Of a stretch of DNA of 64,000 nucleotides, positions 1 through 11,748 are shown piece by piece (within the stretch, counting starts at the first letter, position 1; every line of letters starts with the position of its first letter). Source of the DNA: Lampris incognitus (Eukaryota > Chordata > Actinopteri > Lampriformes > Lampridae). The notes under the pieces are model-generated. The model did not search any database. It was not told the DNA's origin and saw nothing but the letters and a program-made list of their open reading frames with translations. The stretch lies in NCBI RefSeq assembly GCF_029633865.1, contig NC_079224.1, forward strand, positions 21,171,994 through 21,235,993, in the 5' to 3' direction. The translations under genes and the position numbers were made by a program.

Positions 1-1535
1 CCAGGAGTGCCTCTACTTTGTGGTTTGCAGAAACATATCATGCCGGCCTGGGTTTTGTCTTGGTCTCACATGCAATGGAGCAGTCTAGGAGGGGATTCAC
101 TTTCAGACACAGCTGAGTTGAAATCCTACACACTATATTATTCTTGGGCCGGGACAATTTAAACGTGTCAGGAATTCCAGTCAATGAGTAAAATCGTACC
201 GGGTAGATGTTTTTTTTCTTTCAACTTCTCATTTCTTTGCTCTATATCCACAACCTGAAGGGCAGACGTTACAACATTTTAATTTCCACAGAGGCGTGCG
301 TTCTTTCTGGTGAGCACTCGACCTAATAGCAGCTGAATATGCACATCTTTATCCTTTAAAAACAAAACCGCAGAACCACCTGCAACTCACTGGAAGTTGG
401 GGTTATTTTACCTTTTATACGAGCCTGTAAAACTCATTATCATATTGATGTTTTGCATTTTACCGCAGTTTTCCTCTGTTGACCTTTCCGTGCCATCTAT
501 GGACTTTCTGCATGCACCTAAGCACCACTACCACCTTGAGGGGCTGCAAGCTCCTCCATCACCCGGAGACATAGCTCCACGCTGTGGGAGATCAGGCCTC
601 CTGCTCTCTGGAATGGTCGCCCCCCCTCCCCTCAACTACCTGAAGGCCCCCACGGATCCTGCCTTCTATGAAAACAGGCCTAAAAACTGCCTATAAACTT
701 CACTCCGCTCCGATTCCTATTATACGGTCTTCTCGTCCATTTTGCTTTGCTTCTTACCTGCTTTTCAACTGCTTGCAACTCGTAATGCTTTCAGAAATGT
801 GCCTCTAATGGAACGGTTTTTATAAATAAATTCATTTGCATCATTATTTTTAGTTCGGTTTGTGAATGAATGAATGAACCTGGTTCAGTACCTGAACCCA
901 CTCACCCAGCCGGCCTCACACTCAATAGAGCACTCATTCGTTATTTAAAGGAGCGGTCACATCTACAGAAAAGTGTGCGAGGATTGGCTTCACTGTTCAC
1001 TTTTGGCAGCCATGGACGGATATGATGTCACACATAGTTAAGGGCAGGTTTGCAAATTTGTATCATGTCCTGTCTCAAGGCTGCATCTGCTTTTTCAAAT
1101 GTTGTTTCTATTCTCTGGCAAAACAGAATTGTAGATCTCCGGGTGGTGGGACACAGCCAAGACGAGGGACTCCTCCATTTTGGATTTTTGTCGAGGTCAT
1201 CCAATGACCCTGATGAAGACCGGAGCATATTATTGTATTCTGCCTTGTAAATTATGGGCTTTCTTCTTGTTTCTCTGAGAAAGTACAGTGTGCCTTGGAT
1301 TTATTAAAGGAGACTTGCTTTTTACAGTCTTGAGAAAGAATAATATGTTCAACTTGCCCTCCCTCGCATTCTGCTGTCATTCAAAATTATTTCTATTGGC
1401 TCATTGTGTGAATTCACAGGTCAGAGGTCACTATTGATTAACTTTGTGCAAAGATGAAAGGGTGAAATTGCTTCACAACCAGCAATTATGCTATTTCTTT
1501 GCCTTTGCACAGTTTTGAATGGTAGGAGAGGCGAA
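1..1535. other. Non-coding DNA, probably angptl1 intron
   Basis: No exon is supported here on either strand. Because the first coding exon of angptl1 ends at 2056 on the minus strand, this should be intronic. I looked for the fibrinogen-like exons on the minus strand and did not see them. A 99-codon open frame at 397-696 has no family resemblance and no splice context. Confidence 0.5.
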
Positions 1536-1550
1536 TCTTTGCACACTTTT

Positions 1551-1968
1551 CTCCCCAATTGTACCCGGCCAATTACCCCACTCTTCCAAGCTGTCCCGGT
1601 CATTGCTCACCCCCTCTTCTGAGCCAGGGAGGGCTGCAGACTACCACATGCCTCCTCCGATACATGTGGAGTCACCATCCGCTTCTTTTCACCTGACAGT
1701 GAGGAGTTTCGCCAGGGGGAGGTAGGGCGTGGGAGGATCACGCTATTCCCCCCAGTTCCCCCTCCCCCTGAACAGGCGCCCTGACTGACCAGAGGAGGCG
1801 CTAGTGCAGTGACCAGGACACATACCCACATCTGGCTTCCCACCCGCAGACACAGCCAATTGTGTCTGTAGGGACGCCGGACCAAGCCGGAGGTAACACA
1901 GGAATTCGAACCAGCGATCCCTGTGTTGGTAGACAATGGAATAGACCGCTAGACTACCCGGACGCCCT
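1551..1968 (-). mobile_element. tRNA-derived SINE, copy 1
   Basis: This is a SINE of about 420 bp whose tRNA-like head is at the right end. Read on the minus strand the head has an A-box-like segment followed by a B-box-like GTTCGAATTCC (about 1902-1912). The body is the same as in the copies near 18.5, 60.5, 61.9 and 63.6 kb. A 15 bp target duplication with one mismatch flanks it: TCTTTGCACACTTTT at 1536-1550 and TCTTTGTACACTTTT at 1969-1983. This supports retroposition into the putative angptl1 intron. Confidence 0.85.
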
Positions 1969-2055
1969 TCTTTGTACACTTTTCTATAAATATGACCGCT
2001 CTGTTACTTACTCACATTGGCTTTTTCTTTCTCTTTCTATTACTCACTCACTCAC

Positions 2056-2857
2056 CCTCAGCGCTGAAGTTTCCAGCCGGTAGTTTATGGGCCTCCAGGG
2101 TGCCATCTGTGGGAGACGGCCCAGAGCGAGAGCCCCTGTCACGGGGAAATGCTCGAGCATTATCCCTCTGGATCTCATTGGTGAAACGTGGTACATTCAC
2201 AGGAATGTTCTCAGGGACCACCTGCACCAGTGGGGGGCCCATGGGCGGCTGCTCGTGCCTTCGCCCATACACCTGCAAGCATCGCTCTTCCAGGGCTCCG
2301 ATCAACACCGACTGGTTGTTCACCACCGCTGACAGGGCCGCGTACCGGGCCTCTAGCTCCCGGTAACGCGAGGCCAGGCGTAGCGACTCAGTGGTGGCAT
2401 TGAGGATGCGAGTCTCCAGCTGGGCCAGCTCCAAGGAGTTGTCTCTCTTCCGGATGATCTCGTGAAGCAGCTGCATGTAGAGCTGGGTCACCCTCGAGTT
2501 CATGTTCCTACTCTCCTTCCTGAGCAGCTTCATCTCATTCACCAGGTTGCCGTCCACATCCACCACCAGCTTCAGCGTCTCCATCTCCCGACGCTGTTTC
2601 GACATTAGGTCACGCACTGCTGCCACGTCCAGACGCGTCACGCGGTCCTTGTCGGTTGCGTAGCCCCGGGCGGCACAGATGGGGCCTGTGATCTTCTGCT
2701 CGGGGACCAGGAAGGTGTAGGAACACTTCTTAGACTCACCTCTGTCCTCCGGTGCCCTCCGTACCCGGCTAAAGATGGGGTGCTTGGTAAGGCCCTCGCT
2801 GCTGCACCAGAGGGAAAGTCCAAACAGGATAAATAAGCTCCACACACCAGGCTCCAT
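2056..2857 (-). CDS. angptl1: Angiopoietin-like 1, first coding exon (partial gene)
   Basis: This exon encodes the N-terminal 267 residues of a secreted angiopoietin-related protein. Residues 1-22 form a signal peptide (MEPGVWSLFILFGLSLWCSS). A family motif follows (KKCSYTFLVPEQKITGPIC), then a long coiled coil at about residues 75-195 that includes LLRKESRNMNSRVTQLYMQL, a block nearly invariant in ANGPTL1 and ANGPTL2. The stretches ITGPIC, VVDVDGN and RYRELEARYA, and PPLVQVVPE after the coil, favour ANGPTL1. N-glycosylation sequons occur at NATT, NQS and NFS. The exon ends at a GTGAGT donor (GT at 2055-2054) in phase 1. The C-terminal fibrinogen-like domain is not in the window. The family acts outside the cell in vascular biology; function here is inferred. 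The gene is head-to-head with zyg11, about 6.7 kb apart. Confidence 0.92.
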
Positions 2858-2887
2858 GGTTCCTCCTCACCTTCTCGCCAAGCAAAC

Positions 2888-5800
2888 TAATGATCTACAA
2901 CATGGGCAGGGAAGAGTGGGTTAGCACTGATCTACTTTATTTGAGCTACAGTACGTGTAAAGCAATCACATACTTTTCTTTTTGGTGTGCCCGTCATGTG
3001 CTTCTTGTTCAGTTTTCTTTTTGGCACGCCGTATGTCAACTCCTCTATAATGCTGATGTTTTGTTTTCCCCTCTAATACAAAAAGGTTCAGTAACTATGG
3101 TGCCTGTGAAACCAAAGTACCCCAATGGGCAAACACTGGAATTGCAGAGGAGATGGTTTCTGGTGTCTGGTGTCTGGTTTCTGGTGTCTGGTGTCTAGTC
3201 TAGACTAAACAGAATAATGGTCATATGAAGAGATTGAACATTTACAATGTGAAAAAAAAGGACTATGTCCAGTGGCACAGCCTTGACCCCCCCCCCCCCC
3301 ACTCATCATTCTTGCAGACAGATCTGACCTTGGCAAAATCTGCCTTGTGGCTCTTTGATAAGAGGGAGGGGGGTGTAGAGCGGGGAAAGCCCACTCTGAT
3401 CTGTTATCACAATTCATGTTTAATTCTCGGTTTCCCCTGGGTGTTCATTCATTCTGCACCATACCACATCTGTATCGAATGTCTGGGTGTGTACAAGTCT
3501 GGTTTTCACATTACTGTGTAGATCGGTCCTGTTTAGAGTTTCCTCGGAGCCCTCCTGCAGCCTTTTGCACTTCCTTCATTGACTTGCAGTGTGAAGCATT
3601 AGTGTCAAAACCCATCAGCTCTCTCGGTAGATGAGTCTGACAATGAAAATAGTTTCCGAAAATGGAGTTTGTTTGGCCCCAGACGATAAGCAATATGTCA
3701 TGATAGTCATGCAGTTCTCTGACAGATTTATTGGTCAAAATGCAGAGCTGTTTAAATGCTGAGGGTGAAGGGAAGGCGTTGGCAGGCGGTCAATACTGGA
3801 TCCCACTGACTAATTTTTAAGGCATTCCTTTTTTTTTCTTTTTTTTTTTGCCTTGCTTGCGTAAATAGATAGATTATTTAGAATAAAATAAGTTTGGTGG
3901 GAAATGAAGGGATTTGGTATGTTTGTGAAGCAGCAGCAGCAGGAGCAAGAACCCCCGATTTGTGAGTAATGTTTTCTGGAGTCTATTTTTGGAAGGGAAG
4001 CTTGTGTTTTGATCTCATTGGCTTTGACAGCAACGAATGGAGCAAGGGAGGGTGACATTCAAAAATGCATTCTAAGTGAAAGATTCATCCTTCCATAGTC
4101 AATAGCCGGGCTTTGGCTCTAAAAGTGGGGCAATGGCTGTCCAACCTAAGACCGATCTTGGCCCTCCTGCCAAACCCAGCTCGAGGACAGTCTGTGGAGA
4201 ATATGGCCGAGGGGGTTTAATAACTATCATCCAACACTTTTGACAGGCACACAATACGACCTACTTCACATCGGCGCCGATCAAAACAAATCCACTGAGG
4301 ATTTCAAACAGATGCCAGGGAGGCAGCGCTGACTGAAAGACAGAGACAGCGGGGGCACTGAATCATTTTTTGTGGTCTCCTCCTGATGTTTAGTTGCACT
4401 GAAAAGTGCTAACCACAACTAATGGGACCGATCCAAAAGCATTACCTAAACCCAAATTGCTGTTGCAGCATAATAGTTCCCTTTATCATTGTCGATGGGG
4501 AAAAAGCATGCTTGTCTGCAAGAAAATAGATGATATAAAATTTGTGTGCTTTCGCGAAAGTACACTGACTTGTTGACAGAAAAAAGAGTTTTAGCTGAGA
4601 TTAATTTCCCATTTCTGCTTTGTTTGGCTTAAAAATACAGCAACAGTATAATTTTTTTTTCTTTTTTGGAAAGAAAGGGAACATTTCCAATGCCTATAAT
4701 TTACACATAACAGATGGGATACAATTTATTACAGCTTCAATGTGTGTCGGATTATAAACCATCTGAGTTAGTGACGGGGAGTGAAGGAGAGAGGAGACTT
4801 AGAGCGAAATAGGCCATGTGTCACAGCTCAAAATCACCTTGCCACCATCGGCCAGATGTTATTACTAACCAGAGAGCTTTTTTTTTTCCTTTCTCCCCTT
4901 CGTGATAGCTCAACACCCTGAGTGGCTCGGCTGCAGCAATTGCCCAGTCTGCACGGCTCCACAGCTACACAATATGAATCTCCGGGACTTGAATGACAGT
5001 GTTTACACAGAGGCTTGGTGAGCGTCACAGCCGGGGCCGTGAATCTCATCAGCAGTTATGACCGCCGAGTCTCGCGCTCTCGTTAACACCCTGCCGGTCT
5101 TCAGCAAGTCGGCCACAGCAGCTCTCTTGCCATTTATTTGTTGACTTATTGAAAAGACATTTTACCCCGTCCTCCCTCAGAGCTGGACCAGCGCCTCATT
5201 TGTATAAATGGAGGCATTAGAAAGTAGACAGGTTAAACTTTGTGGTGGCTGTGTGCCCCGGCCCAGGGGAACATGGACAGTGCCAGTGCAGTCTGCTTGT
5301 CTGCGCAAATTCATCTCAGTCATCCCGTTACAAAGATTTTGCACAAATAAATCCACTCAACCGGACTGCTGCATGACGTGGGATGAAACGGTTTCAAACT
5401 GGGTATTATTTCATTATGTGCAGCCTACTTATCCATTGATTTGCCCATCACTGAAGAGCTTTCCAAAAAGTTAGCAGTAATTTCTGGATAAATACTCCCC
5501 CCGCCCCCCCTTTACTTCACCATATAAGACACACGCAAATGCAGAAAAATCAAATTTCATTCATCCAGTCAAATATTTCGACAGAGCGCCAGCGATACAC
5601 TCGGGCTGCGCCAATAAGCCCACAAGCTATTCTGATGGTGCCACTGATAAATTCTGTCTGGTGAATGGGAAATGTCATCCTGAATTTCCTATGACACACT
5701 GAATCTTGCACATGACTTATTTCACAGAACCGTAAGGAGCAGAAGTACACATGCAATTAGAAAGTGCCACCATTTGTAGGCACTGAGAGGAAAAATGAAA

Positions 5801-6950
5801 AGTTTTCTAAAACTTCCTTTTGGAATTGATGCAACAAGTAAACGAGAGCTTTACCCATTAGTGCAAAATTGCATGGCAATTATGAAGAGCCGTGGATAAA
5901 GTGCAAAATTTGCCCTGAGAAATCAATAAAAGATGCTCAAAAGCTGACACTATATTTAATTAAAACTTCCAAAACAGACAGAGCTTTTACTGTTTAGCCT
6001 TTTTATTTGACTAGACAGCTCAACTTGCAAATCCTGATTTATAATGATCACCTGCATTTGAAATGTTTTCAAATTTCAAAATTTTAAATTAAAAAAAAAA
6101 GAAAGAAAGAAAAATGCATTTGATATGAATTTCATACAGTGACCTGAACAGACACATGAGAGAAGATATACACAGACGATATTGATACCTGTGTTAAGGG
6201 GCCGGTGCAGTCTGTGTCGGCTGTGTGCGGGTTGCAGGTAAGGGCCCAGGTTGGTTCCTCAGTAGTGTCTCCTGTGCAGATGCATGCCCTTCATTCTCCT
6301 TCTTTCACTCACTCACTCACTCACACAGTCCCTCTATGTCTCTGGTCTCATTTGCAACCAGAAGCAGCATTCAGCTATGACACAGGCAAACACGGTCCAC
6401 TAAGAGAATACTGGAGGGTGGTCCGTGAGCGCCGAGTAAAGGGGGTGGGTGCGGTGGGTGGGCTGATAGTTTGTTTTTCACTGTAGTTTGAGGAGGGTTT
6501 GCCCTGCCCACCTCCCCTAATGTCATGTACAGTTTAGCAAGAATGACAGGACTCCTCCTGATATAAGGTTTCACGGCAAACAAGAAAGTAGCCGAGGGGA
6601 AAGAAATGATGAAATGGGACTGGTCCACAGCCAAGATGCGGCAGTGACACAAACCTAATGGCCATGCATTCATCCATTATTTCTCATGAACATATGCACT
6701 AAGCCAGTCTCCTGCACATTAGTTTGCCCTCTTTATGGGTACTCTTAGTCAAAACTCCTGTGGAGGTTTTCCTTATGTGAATCGAGGACCGAGGATGCAA
6801 CAGGGGGTGCTGTCCATTGTCATCCATTATGTTTACCTGTGTTGGAGAATGTGACGTGCTTGTAAAGCCCTCTGGGACGTAACTGTGATGTAGGTTTACA
6901 TAAACACATTTGACTTCACTTCTCATTAATTATATTAATGACTAATACAT
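2888..6950. other. Intergenic DNA between angptl1 and zyg11
   Basis: No coding exon is visible. There is a short minisatellite near 3153. The part from about 4440 to 6130 is AT-rich single-copy-looking sequence with little simple repeat and could hold regulatory DNA for either flanking gene; that is inference only. A 5' untranslated exon of angptl1 could lie here unseen. Confidence 0.5.
3153..3199. repeat. Short minisatellite, unit about 7 bp (GGTGTCT)
   Basis: The units GGTTTCT and GGTGTCT alternate in tandem for about 45 bp. Confidence 0.8.
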
Positions 6951-6970
6951 AAAATCATCAAATTGCCATT

Positions 6971-7113
6971 CTCTCTCTCTCTTTATCTCTGTCTCTATCT
7001 CTTTGTGTGTGTCTCTCTGTCTCTCCCTCTCCCTCTCGTCTCTCCCTTACCCTCCCTCTCTCTCTCTCTCTGTCTCTGTGTCGCTCTCTCCCTCTCCCTC
7101 TCGTCTCTCCCTC

Positions 7114-7174
<61 letters not shown>

Positions 7175-7183
7175 CTCTCCCTC

Positions 7184-7225
<42 letters not shown>

Positions 7226-7253
7226 CCCTCACCCTCCCTCTGTCTCTCTCTCT

Positions 7254-7350
<97 letters not shown>

Positions 7351-7420
7351 TGTGTCTCTCCCTCTACATCTCCCTCTCTCCATCCCCCCCCCCCCTCTCT
7401 CTCTGATGAGCTGATCTTGG
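6971..7420. repeat. Long CT/GA microsatellite tract
   Basis: The tract is dominated by (CT)n with interspersed CCCTCAC and GTCT units; the purest part is about 7255-7345. Long open frames through it on both strands are low-complexity artefacts. A second, shorter CT/AC tract lies at 7531-7627. Confidence 0.95.
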
Positions 7421-7769
7421 GGAGTGTCCTGAGATGATTCAGATTCTGTGAATCTTGTGTTACTGACCATGTTGGTCTTTATGTTGTAACTTTTTTTGCA
7501 ATTTTTATTAAAGTATTGTTGAAAATCAAATCTCTCTGTCTCTTTCTCTCTCTCCCTCCATCTCTGTCTCTCCCCCCCTCTCTCTCTCTTTGTCTCTGTC
7601 TCAGAAACACACACACGCACACACACAGAGCAGCACACGCTAACTCCCATTCAGTCAAAGCATGCATGCAACCATTCGCCTCATTCACACAACCACACAG
7701 AACTATTTCTCAGTCATTTTTGTTCCGCCTTACAAACCTGTTTCCTATCAAGCCCATGATCCCATAATC

Positions 7770-9039
7770 CAGTAGCTTCAGTACAATAATAAGAGGTCTG
7801 TTTTGGATGGGAGTTTTTCTCATTTTGTTTGTTGCATAAGGATGTGTGCATGTGTCTCCTTTGAGTTATTGGCAGATGTGTTTATTTGGATGTTGACACA
7901 ATGTGCAGCGCTCTTCGCAGGCAAAAAGGACACCTTTTGGTGATATGGTTTTTGACAGGGGAGGAAGTGCAGCCTTAGAATCATGGGACTTCTCTGTTGC
8001 AAAATGCTTTTGCACGTGGGAGAAAACGTTTGCTTTTGCTAATGCGATAACTCAACAGGAAAGTTTAAGTGCGTACGTCCTCAAGTGTGTGTGGGTATTA
8101 GAGCATATGCTGCACTGTGTGTGTGTGTGTGTGTGTGTGTGATGTGCGTGCGTGTGTGTGTGTGTCTGTCACCAAGGCGGATGTCTGTATAAGACAGAGG
8201 TCCTCCTATCTAAGCATGTGTGTGTTTCCAGGGAAAGGTTTCTAAAGGCAGCTGAGACACCTAACATCTCACTTGTATTCATGCCTTGAAGAGAATTTTT
8301 CTGGAACAATAATACATTTTAAAAAAACCTATTTCTTCCTAGATGTACTTTGTTTTGTTTTTTTGTTTTTTTGTTTAGAAATAGAAAATAAGAGAAAACC
8401 TGGGAACAATGATAAATAATATTGTTGGTCATTGCTGTCCCTGTATTAGTAAGTTAAAGAGAGGAGTACTCCTGCTGCATTTAACCTCAATTACATGGGG
8501 CTTTATTTGACGTGTGGCTCTGAATGTTTCAGTTCATATACAACGCAATGACGAGAGAGAGAGTATTTCTTCTCCGTCTGGACACTAAAAGGCCGATAGG
8601 GATTTATCCAAATGATCCACTCCTTACAATAAATTAATTTCTCAGTCAGTTTAGAGTTTCTCAGTCGTAAGCATCTGTCTGTGTATGTGTGTGTATGTGT
8701 GTGTGTGTGTGCGTGCGTGCGTGCGTGTGCGTAATTTCTCTGTCCTTTGTCGGCAAGAAATTAGCATCAATTCTATGATCAAATGAACTTCGCACGTAAA
8801 AGGAATTTGACTTCTTGTAGGTAATAGGTTTGAGTTACTGCTCCCTCAGTGAGCTCATTGCCCCTCCTTGTGGCTAAAGGCGTTAACAACCCCTGCGAGT
8901 CCATTGCCACAGGGACTTGCAAACACTCTTTTGTACTTTAATCTTCTTCTTTCGACTTGTTCCTCGTTGTTTCTTTTGTACTTTAATAAGGACAAATAAT
9001 AAGGGAGTTACTAACAAAGTAAATAAAAGTATCGATCTC

Positions 9040-9040
<1 letters not shown>
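7770..9040. other. Intergenic DNA with GT microsatellites
   Basis: No gene is seen. GT repeats occur at about 8117-8164 and 8684-8730. Confidence 0.5.

Positions 9041-9134
<94 letters not shown>
9041..9134. repeat. GATA tetranucleotide microsatellite
   Basis: A nearly pure GATA array of about 23 units lies about 60 bp upstream of the zyg11 promoter elements. Confidence 0.95.
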
Positions 9135-9198
9135 GCAAAAAAACACAAATTAATAATCAGGCAGACAGACTGCTAAACAACGGCGCAAACTGTCTGCA

Positions 9199-9305
9199 CC
9201 AATGCAAAAGCTTGGTTGGTGACGTAGCGAGGCTGGCCAATCGGAAGTTGTTGTCTTTTTTTGGACCAATCAGAAGTGGCCAGGCTGTGACAGGTCCATA
9301 CGAGA
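9199..9305 (+). promoter_or_regulatory. Probable zyg11 promoter with CCAAT boxes
   Basis: Three CCAAT pentamers (9199-9203, 9237-9241, 9266-9270), a CRE-like TGACGT (9220-9225) and an ATGGCGAC segment resembling a YY1-type initiator (9305-9312) lie 220-330 bp upstream of the start codon. There is no TATA box. This architecture suits a broadly expressed TATA-less gene regulated through NF-Y. The transcription start, inferred near 9300, is not proven. Confidence 0.5.
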
Positions 9306-9349
9306 TGGCGACAGCAGCGACTGAAACAAGAAACCGGCTAATAAACTAA
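9305..9349 (+). CDS. Short upstream ORF in the zyg11 leader
   Basis: An ATG inside the initiator-like element opens a 14-codon frame (MATAATETRNRLIN, stop at 9347-9349). It closes before the main start at 9532. If transcription begins upstream of it, it could lower zyg11 translation. Its presence in mRNA depends on the unknown transcription start. Confidence 0.3.
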   Translation: MATAATETRNRLIN

Positions 9350-9531
9350 AAACAAAAACAACAAACAAAACTTTTTAACAGTTTGTGTCATTTGCTAAAG
9401 GAGTTTGTGTCATCGGACTAACTCTTTTGTATGAAATAATGCAGCTTGATTTAAAATTTCAACCCAGAGCTTTATGATCTACAATCGAGTCTCTGTGTAT
9501 TTTGTCTTTGCCGTGTGTTTACTTTACGAAT

Positions 9532-11656
9532 ATGGTGAGTTGCATCTTTTCTAATCTCGCTTGTGTTTCTTTGCGTTGCTCTTTTGATGTTTGCTAACCT
9601 CAAAAAACACACATACCTTGGCTTCATGGCCATTCTTCTGTCCACTTGCCCAGCAGAGATCAGTTGGATTAGCTGATTTAGCGGGGCTTACGTGACTGCA
9701 CTAAACTCATCTGTTACGGATATAATTAGAAGGCTTGTAGTGTTGCAGACCCAGTGACACTGTGGGTGCGACCCTCTAAGCGCGGTTAACCGTCTAATCA
9801 TAGGCGTTTCCAAAATATCACGATTATTCTGAAAACAACATGTTTCTTTGCTAGACATCACTGCAAGTAGTATGGTGAATGAGGCAGTCATATAGACCTT
9901 TCACACATTTTGATCTAATGAGGAATTAATGAGATAATAAAGAAAAAAAGAACAAGATCATGAATTCCATTGCACTTGTCCTCAAACATTTTGTATTTAA
10001 TCAGATAATGAAATGACTTCTGATGTGATTCTAGGATGCAGAAGGCCCCAGGGCCCTGTCCGGCCTGTGTCTGGCTCAGGTGTGCCGCTGCCTCGACCTT
10101 TTGTGTGTCAGGCGAGCAGATGGCTCCCTGAGCCTCAGCTGGGCCCCAGTTCTCCCACAGGAAGTGGCTGACCAGCTACTGCGTGAGATGGCAGCTGACG
10201 GTAAGCCAGGAGGACAGTAAAGTCCAACAGTATCAGATAGAGACTGAGAGCAACTACGGCCCTCAAACTCAGCGCTTCATTGGCGGGAGGAGCAAGTGGT
10301 CTCACTCCTCAGGGTCGACGTTAAGGTCAAACCCTACTAGAATTGCTTATGTTGTTCTTAAGATATTTGTTCACATCTTCCTCCCCAGGACGACTGAGCG
10401 ACAGGACCATTGGAATTTTCCGTGACTACAAAAAGCTCCGCCTGCGACAAGCATTTATTCGCTGCTGTCCGGTGTCTGCAGAAGCCTTTCGCCTTGCCCT
10501 CTCCCCTCACCGCCTTCAGGAACTGGATGCCTCCTGGATCCCTGGGAATCTGACTGGGGCTGACATCCTCTCAGGCCTGGCCTCCAACCCAGAATGCAGA
10601 CACAGCCTACAGAGACTGTCTTTGAATGGTCTGCATCTGGACTGGGAGTCTCTTGGGGAGGATGGAGGGACACGTGTTAAAGGCTTTAGTTCCCTCCAGG
10701 GCCTGAAGGGGCTGGCAGTGGCCAACACAGACCTGAGTGATGCTGTCCTGGAGGACATCTGCTCTCTCCCTCGGCTGGAGAGCCTGGATATCTCCAGTAG
10801 TGCCGTCACAGATCTCACAGCCCTCCTGGAGTGCAGAGTGACCCTGAGATCTTTGATTGCCCACAGACTCTGGCAACTTGATATGTCCCCCACAAGGTTG
10901 CTTTTTGTCCTCAGCCAGCTCCACAGTCTCAGGCACCTGGACTTTTCAGATGACCGCTTTGTTGGATCATCCACCGATGACAATGCCACTGGGAAGGAAG
11001 ATGAAGCGGTGCGCCAACTTCTGGAGGGAAGCCCCCAAGTCCTCCCTTCCCTCATTTCTCTGGACGTGTCGGGACGTAAGAGAATCTCAGAGGCAGCAAT
11101 CAGGGCATTTGTGGAGGCCAGGAGTGGACTGGTGTTCCTGGGCCTGTTGGCCACTGGTGTTAGCTCCTGTGACATCTTCTCTTCACAGAGAAATTTAAAA
11201 GTAATAATTGCTCTGTTGTTATAAGACAATCTGAGAATATTACACACACTTTTAAATAATTCAAGTTAAGTAAAGATTTAAATCTCTTGGTTTATATTCC
11301 ATCCATCCATTGTCTGTACCCTCCTAATCTAATTTGTGGGGGAGGGGGGGAGCAGGAGTCTATCCTAGCAGGCATTGGGCAGAAGGCAGAGACACCCTGG
11401 ACAAGTCACTAGTCCATCACAGGGCCCACACACACTCACTCACATACCATTCACACCTATGGGCAGTTTGAGTATTCAAATTCTTGGAACTTCTATGTCA
11501 TTTGGACTTAGGTTGTTTTACATATTTTTTTTATTAAATTCTTATGACATTGTTTTCAGTTTGACTTAGTTGGAGGTGTGAACATTTTAGAGGATGTTAT
11601 GGCTTTTTCAGTTGTATGACCTCTTGCTCAGTTCAATTTCTGACAGTTCTCACTTG

Positions 11657-11748
<92 letters not shown>

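Noticed and set aside
397-696. A 99-codon frame, proline-rich at its C-terminus
   Set aside because: No family, splice signals or promoter; within the expected range of chance frames.
6958-7650. Long open frames on both strands (up to 230 codons)
   Set aside because: They are translations of the CT/GA microsatellite (Ser-Leu or Arg-Glu repeats) with no other content.
9041-9134. CRISPR array or other structured tandem array
   Set aside because: It is a plain GATA microsatellite without spacers; no array with spacers exists in the window.
10516-11247. A 243-codon minus-strand open frame
   Set aside because: It is the antisense shadow of zyg11 exon 3, which has clear family homology on the plus strand.
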